The notes beneath the pieces were generated by a model, which worked only from the letters and a program-made list of their open reading frames with translations, ran no database searches and was not told the DNA's origin. A stretch of 64,000 bases of DNA from Chelydra serpentina (lineage: Eukaryota > Chordata > Testudines > Chelydridae), in NCBI GenBank assembly GCA_037349315.1, contig JBAIAC010000023.1, positions 36,184,501 through 36,248,500 on the forward strand, in the 5' to 3' direction. The translations under genes and the position numbers were made by a program. Positions 1 to 10,436 of this stretch are shown piece after piece. Numbering within the stretch: position 1 is the stretch's first letter; each line of letters begins with the position of its first letter.

Positions 1-79
1 GCCCCCTCAAGGATTGAACTCACAACCCTGGGTTTAGCAGGCCAATGCTCAAACCACTGAGCTATCCCTTCCCCCTCAG
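1..79 (-). mobile_element. tRNA-derived head of a CR1-tailed SINE (cut by window edge)
   Basis: Read on the minus strand this is a tRNA-like module: an A-box-like TAGCTCAGTGGT near 52-63 and a B-box-like GTTGTGAGTTCAATCC near 10-25. It matches the head of the complete SINE at 52382-52562 almost base for base, so it is the 5' part of the same family. The rest lies outside the window to the left. It is not a functional tRNA gene, because it is a repeat with poor stem pairing. Confidence 0.8.
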
Positions 80-227
80 CCCACATATAACAATTGAATG
101 GTTACTTTTTGGGACACAAATTATTTGTGCTTTGTCTCACTAGGCATGATCCTGCCAGGTGGTGATTGCTTCCTGGAAGAGGCTAACAGCATTCCACTCC
201 CATTGATAAATACATATGATGTCGGGG

Positions 228-324
228 GAGTTGATTTAGTTGGGGTTGGTCCTGCTTTGAGCAGGGGGCTGGACTAGATGACCTCCTGAGGGCTCTTCCA
301 ACCCTGAGATTCTATGATTCTATG
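228..324 (+). mobile_element. CR1/SINE 3' tail fragment
   Basis: The stretch from GTTGGGGTTGGTCCTG to GATTCTATGATTCTATG is nearly identical to the 3' end of the young CR1 at 18529-18613. It ends in the same short ATTCTATG repeats. Only the tail is left, so it could come from a severely 5'-truncated CR1 or from the SINE family that shares the tail. Confidence 0.85.
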
Positions 325-330
325 ACTCCT

Positions 331-1030
331 TCCAGGTGCTAAGCATTTTGCAGGATTGAGCCCTTTGAATGGTCTTACTGCAGGTAGTAAGCTGCAAGTA
401 GACCAGGATGGTTGTCAGGCAAGGAGACTAATACATACAATAATATAGCCTCATTTATGGCAACTATCCTTGGAAATATGTGGATAACAACATGTCCACT
501 ACCAAAGGATAATGCTTCAATAAAATGACTATCTCCTGAAGGAATGCCTCCAGAAATTGGTATAGTACTATGGAACCTGACAAGAAAATATCTATTGCTG
601 AAATGTTCTTTCCAGAAGTACCTCATTGTCCAGCCACCTTCTAGAAATAATGATGGATACTGAAACATTCATCATCACACCACAAAAAGTGAGTGAGGTG
701 AATGGCTTAATATCTCACCTAACTTCTAGCCGCCTAGATGGCTACTGTTCAGAGTTAGCATACCTGAATTATTGTAGGAAAGCTACCCAAGTAATCTCAG
801 CACATTATGTTTATAGCATTTGGACAAGTTGTGAGGAAACAGCTCACTGCCATTTCCAGCCTCAGCAAAGGTAAGATCCAGAGTTTATGCCAGCTAAGCT
901 TTTCATCCATCATTCCACACTGTTAGTTTGCAGACATTCAAAGCAGTGGCTCTGTAAACCTGCCTTGCCTGCATCATCTCTCTGGATATGATAAATGTCC
1001 CACCTTAGACATGCATTTGTTGCACAGATT
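331..1030. other. No recognised feature
   Basis: I see no repeat family, coding exon or RNA gene that can be supported. The two overlapping open frames near 375-874 are short, on opposite strands, and lack motifs. Confidence 0.5.
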
Positions 1031-1425
1031 TATAGACTAGAGCTAGGCGAATAATTAATGTTTTTGATTCAGTGGCCATGCTGAAAAATCCAAAAATTAA
1101 ATTTCATTTTGTGTCAACCCAAAATGACAATTTTTCCATTTCTCACCAAAATGAACCACTGAAGGGAAAAAATGTGCTTGGGTTTTTAGTTAAAGTTGGG
1201 GGGGGTTAGTTAAATCTATCTACATTTCTGAGTGAAGTGTCATTTTGAAACGAAAAGTTAAAATGTTTCATTGCAAAAACGTTGAAATTAAATGTTTGAA
1301 CTTTTTCAAATAAACTTCACTCCAATTTTTTTCAGCTGAAACTATTTGACCCAAATTCATGAACAGTTTCAGTTGACCAGAAATTTCATTTTTTGGTGAA
1401 TAAAGTAGTCATTGTGGAGGAAAAA
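1031..1425. repeat. AT-rich GAAA/TTTC dispersed repeat, copy 1
   Basis: The block begins AGAGCTAGGCGAA and is full of alternating short TTTC and GAAA runs (AAATTTCATTTT, TTGAAACGAAAAG, TTCAGTTGACCAGAAATTTC). The same style returns at 4625-5060 and 27250-27665, which suggests a dispersed AT-rich MITE-like family common in turtles. Boundaries are approximate and no target duplication was seen. Confidence 0.45.
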
Positions 1426-2860
1426 AGTCACCATCCTTCATTAAAGACCACCAGTCTGTTCCACAGAGTCAGAAAGAAAGGGAGGCTAACTATCTCAAAA
1501 CTGAACACTTGAGACTGAGAAACATAGTGGAGTAGGACAAAACATCAAAGAAAGCAAACCCCAAACTCTGAGACATTAGAAAATAGCAATAAAGAGAGAG
1601 GGGGAAACAGAGTGTCAGATCCAGGAGAAAAGCAAACTGTCGAGAAAGTGATCACTGAAAATCCTAAAGAAAAAAATGAGTAAGAAAATCACAAACAAAA
1701 CCCAAAGCAGAATGAGTGAGTTGACCTGGGTGCACTGCAAGCGTCAAACTAACATTCAGTTCCTGAGGGAGGACACCGACAAAAGGGCCTCTGGTAAACC
1801 TTGCTATGGCATTGGCAAGGACCCTATTGCAGCCATCCAAATTTGGACACAAGATACAGGGGAAAGGCTGGATATCCATAAGAAACTATAGAGAATTAAT
1901 AATTAGGCTTGGAATAACTGATCATCCCTCCACCACCATTTCCATAATACACCTGTAAACGGACAGGAGCCTATTGTTCTTCTGCAAGTCCCCACTCTCA
2001 GGAAAGATATATGTTTCATTTCCCCTGCAAAGAATGTGTGTCTTAAGTCAACAAATGATAGCTCACCATGAAAGAGTGTACGCTGAAAAAAGTATACTGC
2101 TCCTTTAAAGGGCAAGTTGGAGCCAACAGCCTGGGAATAATCAAAGAGGCCCTGAGCTATTTAAATACAGGAACAGGAAGCTGTGGGGAGAGAGGGGGAG
2201 TAGAAAGCAGACAGAGGGGCCTGGGTGAATGGTGGTGGTTACTCTCTCAGGCACCTAGAGAGAAGCCTAACCTAACTGTGGGGTGTGTGCATTATAAGTT
2301 TGGGATCCAGGATCCTGATCAACTTTTTGTTTCAATAATTCCTATTCTGAAACCTGATTAAAAAGGGGACATGTTGCTTGGATAAAGTGTGTTGGGTTCT
2401 CCTTGCCCTGGGTGGTTAAAGAGAACTTATTGCTGCCCCTGTTGGGGGAAATTAAGTTGGGACACACCTGGAGCACCACACTTGGCCCTAAGAGGTGCTC
2501 AGGGATGTCCACACCTTTACACTCATACATAACATGAACGCCTTGAATGGGGAATTTGGCGGCATTAAAAATCATCCAGTGTCTTATGATGCAGACCTTC
2601 TGGCTCAGGGTGACTGCTTTGATCCCAGCTATTATAAAAATAGGTTCCACATGACTGAACCCTGCCTTGTTTTCCTGTTATCTGGAGGTGTTCTGCACTG
2701 GGCATATGGAGATACGTTACACTCATAGAATTCTTGATTCTCCAGTTACCAGAGAGGGCCAGGATATGTTGTAGGAGGAACTTAACAAGGTGAGGGAATT
2801 TCAGATAGGAGGTCATTCTCTAGGGCCAGGATTACAGTATAAGAATACAGTTAGGGGTGT
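1426..2860. other. Mostly unassigned; LTR-like GC-mixed stretch near 2060-2500
   Basis: No coding exon is supported. The part from about 2060 to 2500 (CTCCTTTAAAGGGC, a GAGAGAGGGGGAGTAG purine tract, then TGTGTTGGGTTCTCC) has the feel of an old LTR, but I see no termini or duplication and do not call it. The rest shows nothing recognisable. Confidence 0.3.
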
Positions 2861-3083
2861 GATTCTTTATAAAATATTTATACAGGTAAAAAGCCCTAGT
2901 GTAGACATAGTTATACCGGCACAAAAGTCCTTTTCCTAGTATAGTTCATTTTGTCCAGGGAGCTGGTATACGCTATATCAGTTTATAAAAGCACTGTGTT
3001 AGCTGCATAAGCTTTATCTCCACTGGGAGGGTTGTCTGTCTATATACCAGCAAACTCTTTCTAGGGTAGACATGGCCTAGTTC
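2860..3083. repeat. MITE-like repeat with GTGTAGACAT ends
   Basis: The block contains AGTGTAGACATAG near 2899 and GGGTAGACATGGCC near 3064, with partly inverted interior copies of TTATACCGGCACAAAAG and GGTATACGCTATATC. This is the layout of the short TIR elements with (A)GTCTACACT termini seen at 7216 and 14623. It is degraded, with uncertain edges. Confidence 0.45.
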
Positions 3084-3879
3084 TCTGTTTAAACACATGG
3101 AGTGAAATCCTGGCCCCGTTAAGTCAACGGGAGTTTTAGTTCAGACAACATGAGTTTGGCCGTGAAAAATCATATTTTGTTTTAAATATTACATTATGGA
3201 TGTATTTGCTTTCTGGTTTTTTAGCCTTTAGGATGCATGCGAGTCATGTTTTAAAGCTTCTCTCTGCAACCACAAAGGCTAGAAACTTTTTTTTAAATAA
3301 AACCTGAGATTTATACAAATTCTTACAAGATTATTTATTTCCAGGAGCTGGGACTTTAAGATACCAAGTACAGCAAGACTCTCAACAAAATCCTATGAGT
3401 TGGCAGCACCACTCTCCAAATATATCTTTTCAAACAGAATCAACTGTATTATTTTCTTCCCATATTTCGAACCTCACTTATAAGAATGTCAATAGCACAA
3501 AAGAAACTATTTATTCCATAGAGAATATAGCAAGAAATACAGCTGTACTCACTGAAGGACAGGTCGAAGTCACTGAAGTCCACTGAATAGGTCACTAAAA
3601 CCTAACAGTGTTTCAGATAAGAATTAAATAAAAATATGGCCATTGCTAAGAATAAAAAAATAAAAACTATATATCAATCTGAGAAGCTTAAAAGTCAAAA
3701 TAGTTGCCCTAGGATGCCTGGCAATAGGTGAGGATTTATCTATAAAAAGGCATTTTTGCTATATTTGGAGACATTGTGGTAAGAAAATAATCAGAGGCAT
3801 GCTTGTAATAGCTGGGTATAGAGTATATATTAGTGCAGAGAGGCGAAGGAATAGCACTATACAGCTAGTCGAGATTAGA
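3084..3879. other. AT-rich unassigned sequence
   Basis: It is A/T-rich with no supported gene. The open frame at 3395-3586 is short and featureless. Confidence 0.45.
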
Positions 3880-4145
3880 GAAAATTGTGAGGAATAACAG
3901 GGCTAGACAACTTGGCAACACAGTGGCAGATAAAATACAGTGTAGACAAGTACAAGGTAATGCACATCAGAAGGGTCAGTCTGCAGCACTCATATACACT
4001 GACGGGTTGTAAAATAACTGTTACCACTCAGGGAAAATATCCAGGCATCACTGTGGGAAACTCAGTGAAAATGACTGCTTGATATGCACTAGTGGTCAAA
4101 AAAAGCAGACACAATGCTAGAATGTATTAAGAAAGGCATAGAGTG
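3880..4145 (+). pseudogene. CR1 reverse-transcriptase relic
   Basis: The sequence (ACTTGGCAACACAGTGGCAG, AAGTACAAGGTAATGCACATC, then an AGCAGACACAATGCTAG region) corresponds to the part of CR1 ORF2 after the FADD box. The equivalent of [10 protein letters not shown] and of AKKANGILG in the young copy at 17840-18010 can be recognised. It has lost its reading frame and is much older than the 15.3-18.6 kb element. Confidence 0.7.
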
Positions 4146-4254
4146 GGATTTTCAAAACTGCCTAAATGACTTAGATGCACAAGGTCCATTGACTTTCAAA
4201 GGGACTTGGGCCCCCAAATCAGCTAACAATTTCACCATAGAAAATAAAATTGAA

Positions 4255-4385
4255 AATATTATTCATAGAATCATGGACTGTAAGATGAGAAGGGACCACT
4301 GTGGTCATCTAATCTGACTGCCTTCATAACACAGGTCATAGGATTTCCCTGCTTTAATTCCTGCTTGAATTAGAGAACTTGAGAA
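4255..4385 (-). mobile_element. CR1-type 3' end fragment, older subfamily
   Basis: It starts with ATTCATAGAATCATGGACTG and continues with AGAAGGGACCACTGTGGTCATC. That is the reverse complement of a CR1-like 3' tail, of a different subfamily from the copy at 18613. It lies just after the plus-strand CR1 relic, so the two are separate insertions. Confidence 0.7.
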
Positions 4386-4624
4386 CCAAAGTTTTATTGG
4401 TTTACATACCACCTTTTTTTAAAACCTGATGATTGAAGTATCACATGGAAATTTCTCCTTTTTGTGCACATTTATTTTAGGCCTTAATAGGCTTAACTTC
4501 AAATAGTAACATAAAGTTTGACTTTTCCTGAGGGAAATTAGATAAGAAGGGAGTTTGGGTGGGGGAGTCTGGGTGGGAGGGTTAGAGGACATGAGATTTA
4601 GAGCTGGTTGGGAACTTAGCGCCA

Positions 4625-5060
4625 AAACTTTTTTTTTTTTAATGACAATTTGTCAAAACTCAACGTTCTCATGGGAATGTATAATTTTCCACAACATTTT
4701 TGTCAGGAAATATTTCTCGGGCCCAGGATGGAATTTCTGATCAAAATGAGAGGAGGAGAAAGAAAGGCAGACCCATCGCAGAATAGCCTGGTGGTCAGGG
4801 TACTCATCTGGGATGTGGGAGACCTCCATAAAAGTGCTTTCTCTGACTGAGTGAAAAACCAGACACTTGACCCTGGGTCAAGGGTGCCCTACTTTCTAGC
4901 TATTTGCTATTCAGGATTGCATGGGCATCTCTCCCTCTGGTTTTTTGCTAAAAGTTTCAAAAGGTCCTAGTTTCATCTTGATGCCAAATGGGAAAATTCT
5001 TGAAACCGTGAAAACCATCGTGGGATGGGAAAACCATTTCCGGCCATGTTCTGAGGTTAG
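4625..5060. repeat. AT-rich GAAA/TTTC repeat, copy 2, with tRNA-like insert
   Basis: The outer parts resemble the block at 1031-1425. Between about 4780 and 4850 the sequence AATAGCCTGGTGGTCAGGGT with CTCATCTGGGATGTGGGAGA looks like the A-box half of a tRNA-derived SINE that inserted there. Both calls are from pattern only. Confidence 0.35.
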
Positions 5061-5227
5061 GCTTAGGATGTGGGTTTGGCTGGAGTGCAGGGCCTCTGGT
5101 GAAGAGTGTGCGCCGGTGTAAAAAGGCAGGAATGGCTCAGAGGGGAAGGGTAGAGAAGTTGGGGGAGTGTTGGCTGAAAGCGAAGGGCTTTACTTGGGCA
5201 TGTGGCAGCTTCAATTTACCCTTCTTC

Positions 5228-5312
5228 TCAGGGTACATCCACACGGCAGCTGGGAGCATGCTCCTCAGCTCAAGCAGACAAATGTGCCAGGTCTGCTCAA
5301 GCTAGCAGTCAG
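5228..5312. repeat. Short MITE-like end
   Basis: The sequence GGGTACATCCACACGGCAGC resembles the GGGGTACGTCTACAC terminus of the MITEs at 7216 and 14904, followed by a CTCAAGC/GCTAGC-rich interior. Only one end is visible. Confidence 0.3.
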
Positions 5313-5511
5313 CAGACAGTCAGTTTGGAAAGAGACATCTTAAAGCAAAGAGGGTTGGATTGTGTCATGCTGCATGAGGGAGCAGCCTGTTTTATCTCAC
5401 TCAGTTTTGGGGTTCTCATGCATTATCACTTTGAATTATAAAAAATAAAGGATTGTTATGTTGCAACCTTCCAGCAAGCGTATTTGTTTTTATCTAATTT
5501 CTCCATGATGC

Positions 5512-6058
5512 TGTGAACACAACACTCTTCCCTTCCAGTTCCTGCTGAGCTAGGGAACACTACAGCCTCTGGCCCTTCTGGGGAGTCTTTCCCACAGAGC
5601 TTCTCCTGCCCTGGTCCCTGGACTCTCAAATCCTTCTTCTTGGTTAAGGGATTCCAAAACCCTCTTTCATGGGCTGAGTTATAGAATCATAGAATCTCAG
5701 GGTTGGAAGGGACCTCAGGAGGTCATCTAGTCCAACCCCCTGCTCAAAGCAGGAGGTTATGATTCAGGCAGGCTTCCCCAACCCACCAGTTCCCCTTCTG
5801 GTTCCCATCCCAGGTAGCCTCTCTCCTGATTTTGATGCTCCCTTCTAATTTTGCCCTTTTTCTCTTCCTGGGAGTCATCTAAAAGTTGGGTTTTGTCATG
5901 TTACGGATGTAGGTATCTGATTAAAACCTAGTCCCATTCATCAGCTAGGCTGCTGCTCTTGTCAATTCTCTTTCCTTAAATGGGCCACGTCATGGAACAG
6001 GTGGGGTGAATGGCCCAGCCCCGACTACTCGTTAAAGAGGCCAGACCATCATGTTACA
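5512..6058 (-). mobile_element. LTR-like block interrupted by a CR1/SINE tail
   Basis: The block starts TGTGAACAC and ends ATGTTACA, giving short inverted TG...CA-type termini. The interior is mixed in composition with no coding potential. A 3' tail of the CR1/SINE type sits inside it at 5681-5754. I could not find a convincing flanking 4-6 bp duplication, so solo LTR is a guess. Only noncoding sequence is present. Confidence 0.3.
5681..5754 (-). mobile_element. CR1/SINE 3' tail fragment
   Basis: ATAGAATCATAGAATCTCAG followed by GTTGGAAGGGACCTCAGGAG is the reverse complement of the tail at 18529-18613. Only the tail is present. Identity is high, so the insertion is fairly young. Confidence 0.85.
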
Positions 6059-6198
6059 TGTACCATTTTCAACAAGGTCTCATACCACATGTATCACATT
6101 TTGGGAACCCCTGAACTGGGCCACATCTTTTAGGAAAACATCCAGTCATGATTTAAAATTTTCCAGTGAAGGGGAATCCACCACATCCTTTGGTAAGT

Positions 6199-6406
6199 AT
6201 CAGAGGGGTAGCCATGTTAGTCTGGATCTGTAGAAGCGACAAAGAGTCCTATGGCACCTTATAGACTAACAGACGTATTGGATCATAAGATTTCGTGGGT
6301 GAATACCCACTTCTTCAGATGCATCTGAAGAAGTGGGTATTCACCCACGAAAGCTTATGCTCCTATACGTCTGTTAGTCTATAAGGTGCCACAGGACTCT
6401 TTGTCG
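6199..6406. mobile_element. Inverted pair of Penelope-like 3' ends with 14-bp target duplication
   Basis: Two copies of a Penelope-like element terminal segment face each other as a near-perfect inverted repeat (arms 6238-6321 and 6322-6405). The whole insert is flanked by the duplication ATCCTTTGGTAAGT at 6185-6198 and 6407-6420, so it arrived in one event inside the CR1 relic. Each arm carries a hammerhead-like core. Known PLEs carry hammerhead ribozymes in their terminal repeats, and this fits that family. No protein-coding part is present. Confidence 0.85.
6325..6362 (+). ncRNA. Hammerhead-ribozyme-like motif of a Penelope-like element
   Basis: Core CTGAAGA is at 6325-6331, stem II GTGGGT/ACCCAC at 6333-6338 and 6343-6348, GAAA at 6349-6352, and a minimal stem III (GC-TTAT-GC plus A-T) ends at T6361. 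C6362 sits at the expected cleavage position. One extra A lies between core and stem II. Stem I pairing is not evident because the upstream sequence belongs to the inverted arm. A mirrored copy lies on the minus strand at about 6281-6318, with small changes. Self-cleavage is inferred from the motif only. Confidence 0.65.
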
Positions 6407-6851
6407 ATCCTTTGGTAAGTTGTTCCAATGTTCTTTCACTGTTAAAAATATAGGCCTCATTTGTAATCTAAATGTGTCTAGCTTCAACTTCCAGTCATTG
6501 GATCTCGTTATACCTTTTTCTGATAGATTGAAGACAACTCTACTATCGAATTTCTGTTCCCCATGTAAGGCCTTACAGACTGTGACCAGGTCATCCCTTA
6601 ACAGTCTCTATGATAAGCTAAATAGATAGACACAAGGAGCCCCCCAGTCACTATAAGGTATATGTTTTCTAATATTTTAATCTTTCTTCTGGCTCTTTTC
6701 TGAACCTTCTCCAATTTTGCAACATCTTTCTTGAATGGTGGACACCAGAAATAGACAGTATTCCAGCAGTGGTCACACCAGTGCCAAATACTCTATATTC
6801 CTACTCTGGATTCCTGTTTCTACATGTAAGGATCACATTTGCCCTTTTGGC

Positions 6852-7760
6852 TATCATACGTTCTCCCTTTGTGTTCAGATCTGGTCATCCCATCTCAAAA
6901 ATCATATAACGGGTATGGGAAAGCTTCTGAGAAAGGTAACAAAAATGATTAAAATGCAAGAGGATTTCCATAAGAAGACAGATCAACTAATATTTAGTAT
7001 AAGGAGATCAATTAGAGATGACAGGATAGCTTCATACAAAATTAAATGGAATAGAGACAAGAAAAGATTTACTATCTGATAATGCATCAAGAGGACAGTT
7101 AATGAAATTAAGACAACAACTTTCAGAACTGAGGAAAGGAAGTCTTCATTTTCCCACAGCACATAATTCACCTGTGGAACACATTACCATAAGATATCAT
7201 AAAAATCAAAAGCTTGGGGTACGTCTATACTTACGCGTCTGTCGAACGCGTCGGATCGATGTTCTGGGTTCGATTTATCGCGTCTTGTCAAGACGCGATA
7301 AATCGAACCAGGAAGTGCTCCGTTGTCGACGCTGGTACTCCAGCTCGACGAACGGAGTAGGCGGAGTCGACGGGGGAGCCTGCGCGCCGCGTGTGGACCC
7401 CGGGTAAGTGCTTTTTCATTCGAACTAAGGTACTGCGACTTCAGCTACGTTATTCACGTAGCTGAAGTTGCGTACCTTAGTTCGATAGGGGGGGGTAGTG
7501 TAGACCTAGCCTTAGAAGGATTCAGTATTTATGTCAAGAAGACTAGCTAGTTATAGTTAACTGGGAATAAAATGTTTACAGAATAGCAATGCTCAATAAA
7601 ACAGTAAGTGCCTGGAGTTAGGAAAAAATTGCCCTTAAGTTCTTGATGTTGGATAATCATGGGAATTTTATAACTTCCTCTGGAACATCTGGTAGTGCCC
7701 ATGGTTGGAGACAAGATACTGGACGCGATGGACAACTAGTATGGCAATTCTTATACTACT
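6852..7760 (+). pseudogene. CR1-type relic, plus strand, ORF2 end and 3' UTR (interrupted)
   Basis: TCTGGTCATCCCATCTCAAA and AAGGTAACAAAAATGATTA correspond to the FWAPHYKK...RATKMIR region of CR1 ORF2. Downstream, ACATCTGGTAGTGCCCATGG and CAATTCTTATACT match the 3' end of another CR1 subfamily. A 295-bp MITE at 7216-7510 splits it. Joining AAAAGCTT to AGAAGGATTC restores the expected CR1 context. It is degraded and not functional. Confidence 0.75.
7216..7510. mobile_element. CpG-rich double-hairpin MITE (PIF/Harbinger-like?)
   Basis: The imperfect terminal inverted repeats are GGGGTACGTCTATAC and GTGTAGACCTAGCC, with a 3-bp CTT duplication at 7213-7215 and 7511-7513. Inside are two hairpins. 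One has a perfect 20-bp stem at 7267-7286/7290-7309; the other has a stem of about 31 bp at 7419-7485 around a TATTC loop. Many intact CpGs suggest a recent arrival. Its 3-bp duplication fits PIF/Harbinger. There is no transposase, so it would move only with one supplied in trans. Confidence 0.7.
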
Positions 7761-9224
7761 ATGCATCTAACCTGGGATTATCTATACAAAAAACCCATAC
7801 ATCTCCCTTATTTTTTGTCAAAAGTCCAGATGTACCCAGAATACCCAAATCCACCTCTCAGGCCTTTTCAACTTTAAGTGTGTGCTTCCTTTCCATATCA
7901 TTAATCAGTTATCCAGAGATTGTTAAAGTAAAATGGAAAGTCTTTTACCCTTCAAATATATAGGTCTGCAAACTACATCAAATTGTTCTTTCAATATCCA
8001 TTCTTATCTTTGCCCAAACACTTTGTAGGCCACAAACCATTACAATTAATGTGTTTTCCTGTTTTAAAGACATATTTATTATAACCCATGAAGTCCACTA
8101 GAAACTTAGCTACTGTTAATTGCATTGACATGGAAGGCTCTCATATAATAAGAGGATGGGCATTAGTGATAGACTGAGAGACCCTACCTCACTGTACCTG
8201 AAGGAAAAGAAAAAAATGAAGGATCCTTGATAGACCAAAAGGGATAAATGCTCATATCTGGTTTACATCATATGTTTAGTCAGCTAGTCAGAAAGCTAGC
8301 ATCCTCTCCCAATTCTGATCCAGTGCCAATGACCACTTACATACACACAACATACCCACACAGACATTCGTGACAAATCTCAGGAATGTATCTGGAAACT
8401 CAGGAACATTCCTTGACCCAAATGCAGAAATTCAACCAAAATTGTGATGATCATTGTTAAGAAGCCCAGTCCCGTACACAATCCATCAATAGTGAGATGG
8501 GGAAACTGTCTTACCAGTTGATGGTAGTTGGAAACCCAGGATCTTAAGACTGAGTTTTTTTATGAGTCGTACACTGAACAAATAGAAGCTGTCCTTATAT
8601 GACCTTCCTCATATTTATTATATAGTGTTTATTAAAGAAATATGCCTAGGGGGTATGTGCATTGAACAGTAAGGCCTACACAAAGGAACTAAATTATGAC
8701 AAAGGAGATCATCTTCTTCTTCCTAAAACTCATGGTTTGAAAGGTAAGGATGATAATAATCCATCTGATCGAACTTTTTATAATGATTTTCAATTAATCC
8801 AGCATTACAGGAATGACAACAGCTGAAGCCTGTTCATATCAATGGGAACATTGACATCTAGTGGAGTGACACATTAATGCAGGACTGCAGAAGAAGCTAG
8901 AGAAATTAAAAGATGAATGACAAAAAAGGGTTTTCCAGACTGGATCAGAAGATTAGGCTATTATCCCACTATCCTGGCATCATCCTTTTTGTCAGCACTA
9001 ACCATAGGAAGGCCTGAAATCTCATAATTGTGGAATACTCTGCACAGAGCAAAAATAATTCTCCATTATTCTTGCAGGGATCAGTTCATTGCTTGATTCA
9101 TAAGATTACATTATCCTTGTTTTAGCTTTTATAGTTAGATTTTGTTGCCAGTGGTCACAAAATTATCCAACTCTGGTGTCTGACACCGTTTGCCTTCCAG
9201 ATCAGCAATTGATCTACTTCAGTT
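7761..9224. other. No recognised feature
   Basis: AT-rich sequence with no coding exon, RNA gene or clear repeat that I can support. Confidence 0.5.
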
Positions 9225-9365
9225 AAAGCTAAGATTTCCAAAAGGAGGACCTTCTTAAACTGGGATGTTAGAAGGGACCTAAGGGATTTATGTGCCCAGC
9301 TCCCACTGAATTTCCAGTTACAAATGTCCTTACTCCCTTAGGCTTCTTTCAAAATTCCAGCCTTA
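9225..9365. repeat. Palindromic TTTTCAAAA-type repeat, decayed copy
   Basis: GATTTCCAAAAGGAGGA at the left and TTAGGCTTCTTTCAAAATTCC at the right are inverted versions of each other around a central CTCCCACTGAATTTCC. This is a worn copy of the hairpin family seen clearly at 21521-21624. Confidence 0.5.
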
Positions 9366-10436
9366 AATCCATATTTAGCTCCTGATTTTCCTGATTCAGG
9401 GAAAGGGATCCTGATTTTTCCAAAGTGCTGAGCCACCCAGCCGCTTCCATTCGTTTATTTAAGTATCCAAATATGGATGTAGGAGCTCACCTTTAGGCAG
9501 CCATTTTAAAAAATATTGGCCAACATTTTTAACAGGGTCTAAATTTGCATTTCAATTTTATGGGCACCCTTTTGCCCCCACAGGTAATCATGGGGGAAAT
9601 GCTAGTATTTAGATATCTGTCCAATCTGAAACCAGGGAGTTATACATTTCAGTACTGACATTTGCACTGACAAGCTAAGAACCCTTTTATTTCCCTTTAT
9701 AGTGCCATTCTCACCTATATTACTTTACCCTTGTGTATTTCTAATGCAGCTGAAACAAGGAAATACTGGAAGTCTCAAGGGCCTTGTATGGGAGGATTCA
9801 GTAGTTATAAGCAGTACTATTATGAGTGAGGGTAGGAATGAGAGAATATGCAGTATTGGTATTTCCTTCATACATTTTGAATCCTTTAATTCAGTCCTCA
9901 TTAACTGTTCTACTTTCTAGGTTATTCAGCATCTGAGTTTCTTGTAGCTGCTGCATCCCACTGGGCAGACATTTCAACTGAACTGTCTGAGATTTTTCCT
10001 AAGTCTTTCCCCCAAGGGATCCTATAAGTTCATAGCCTCTCTGCATAAGTGAAAGGTTTAGACTACATTTTTGCCAGTGTCCAATACTTTATGCCTTCCA
10101 TTGATCTGAATTAAATTTCACCTACAGTTGTGCTCTGTAATTAATTCTCTAGTGGTCTTAAATCCATCAGAGGTTGCTCCAACGCTCTATAATTAGTTGG
10201 TGCTTGGTGTTTTGTTTTGTTATTTCCCTCTCTATCTCAAACTACTTAGCATCATTAGTTATCCACACAACACTGCAATGTAATAACCATGTTTGCATGT
10301 CTACACCTATCACATTGCCTAACAGTGCATTCTGGGAAAATCTAGGCAGCTATCCCATATCCCAGAGGGTATCCAGAGACAGTGGAGTCAGCAGAACATG
10401 GGGCAATGCAGATGGGAATGTCTGAAATTCCAAGTT
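9366..10436. other. No recognised feature
   Basis: Nothing here supports a gene. The short open frames at 9702-9920 and 10174-10425 have no motifs. Confidence 0.45.

Larger units (their letters stand above)
6118..6851 (-). pseudogene. CR1 ORF2 C-terminal relic, minus strand (interrupted)
   Basis: Reverse-complement reading matches the C-terminal third of CR1 ORF2, from the region after YCVQFWAP through [19 protein letters not shown] and the [13 protein letters not shown] block. Stretches such as CCTTCTCCAATTTTGCAAC and TGTTCCAATGTTCTTTCACT show the match. It is frameshifted and old. A 208-bp Penelope-derived insertion splits it at 6199-6406. At its right edge it meets a plus-strand CR1 fragment. 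Confidence 0.8.

Noticed and set aside
7102..7407. 101-aa Arg-rich frame
   Set aside because: Crosses from a CR1 relic into the hairpin MITE; a composite by chance.
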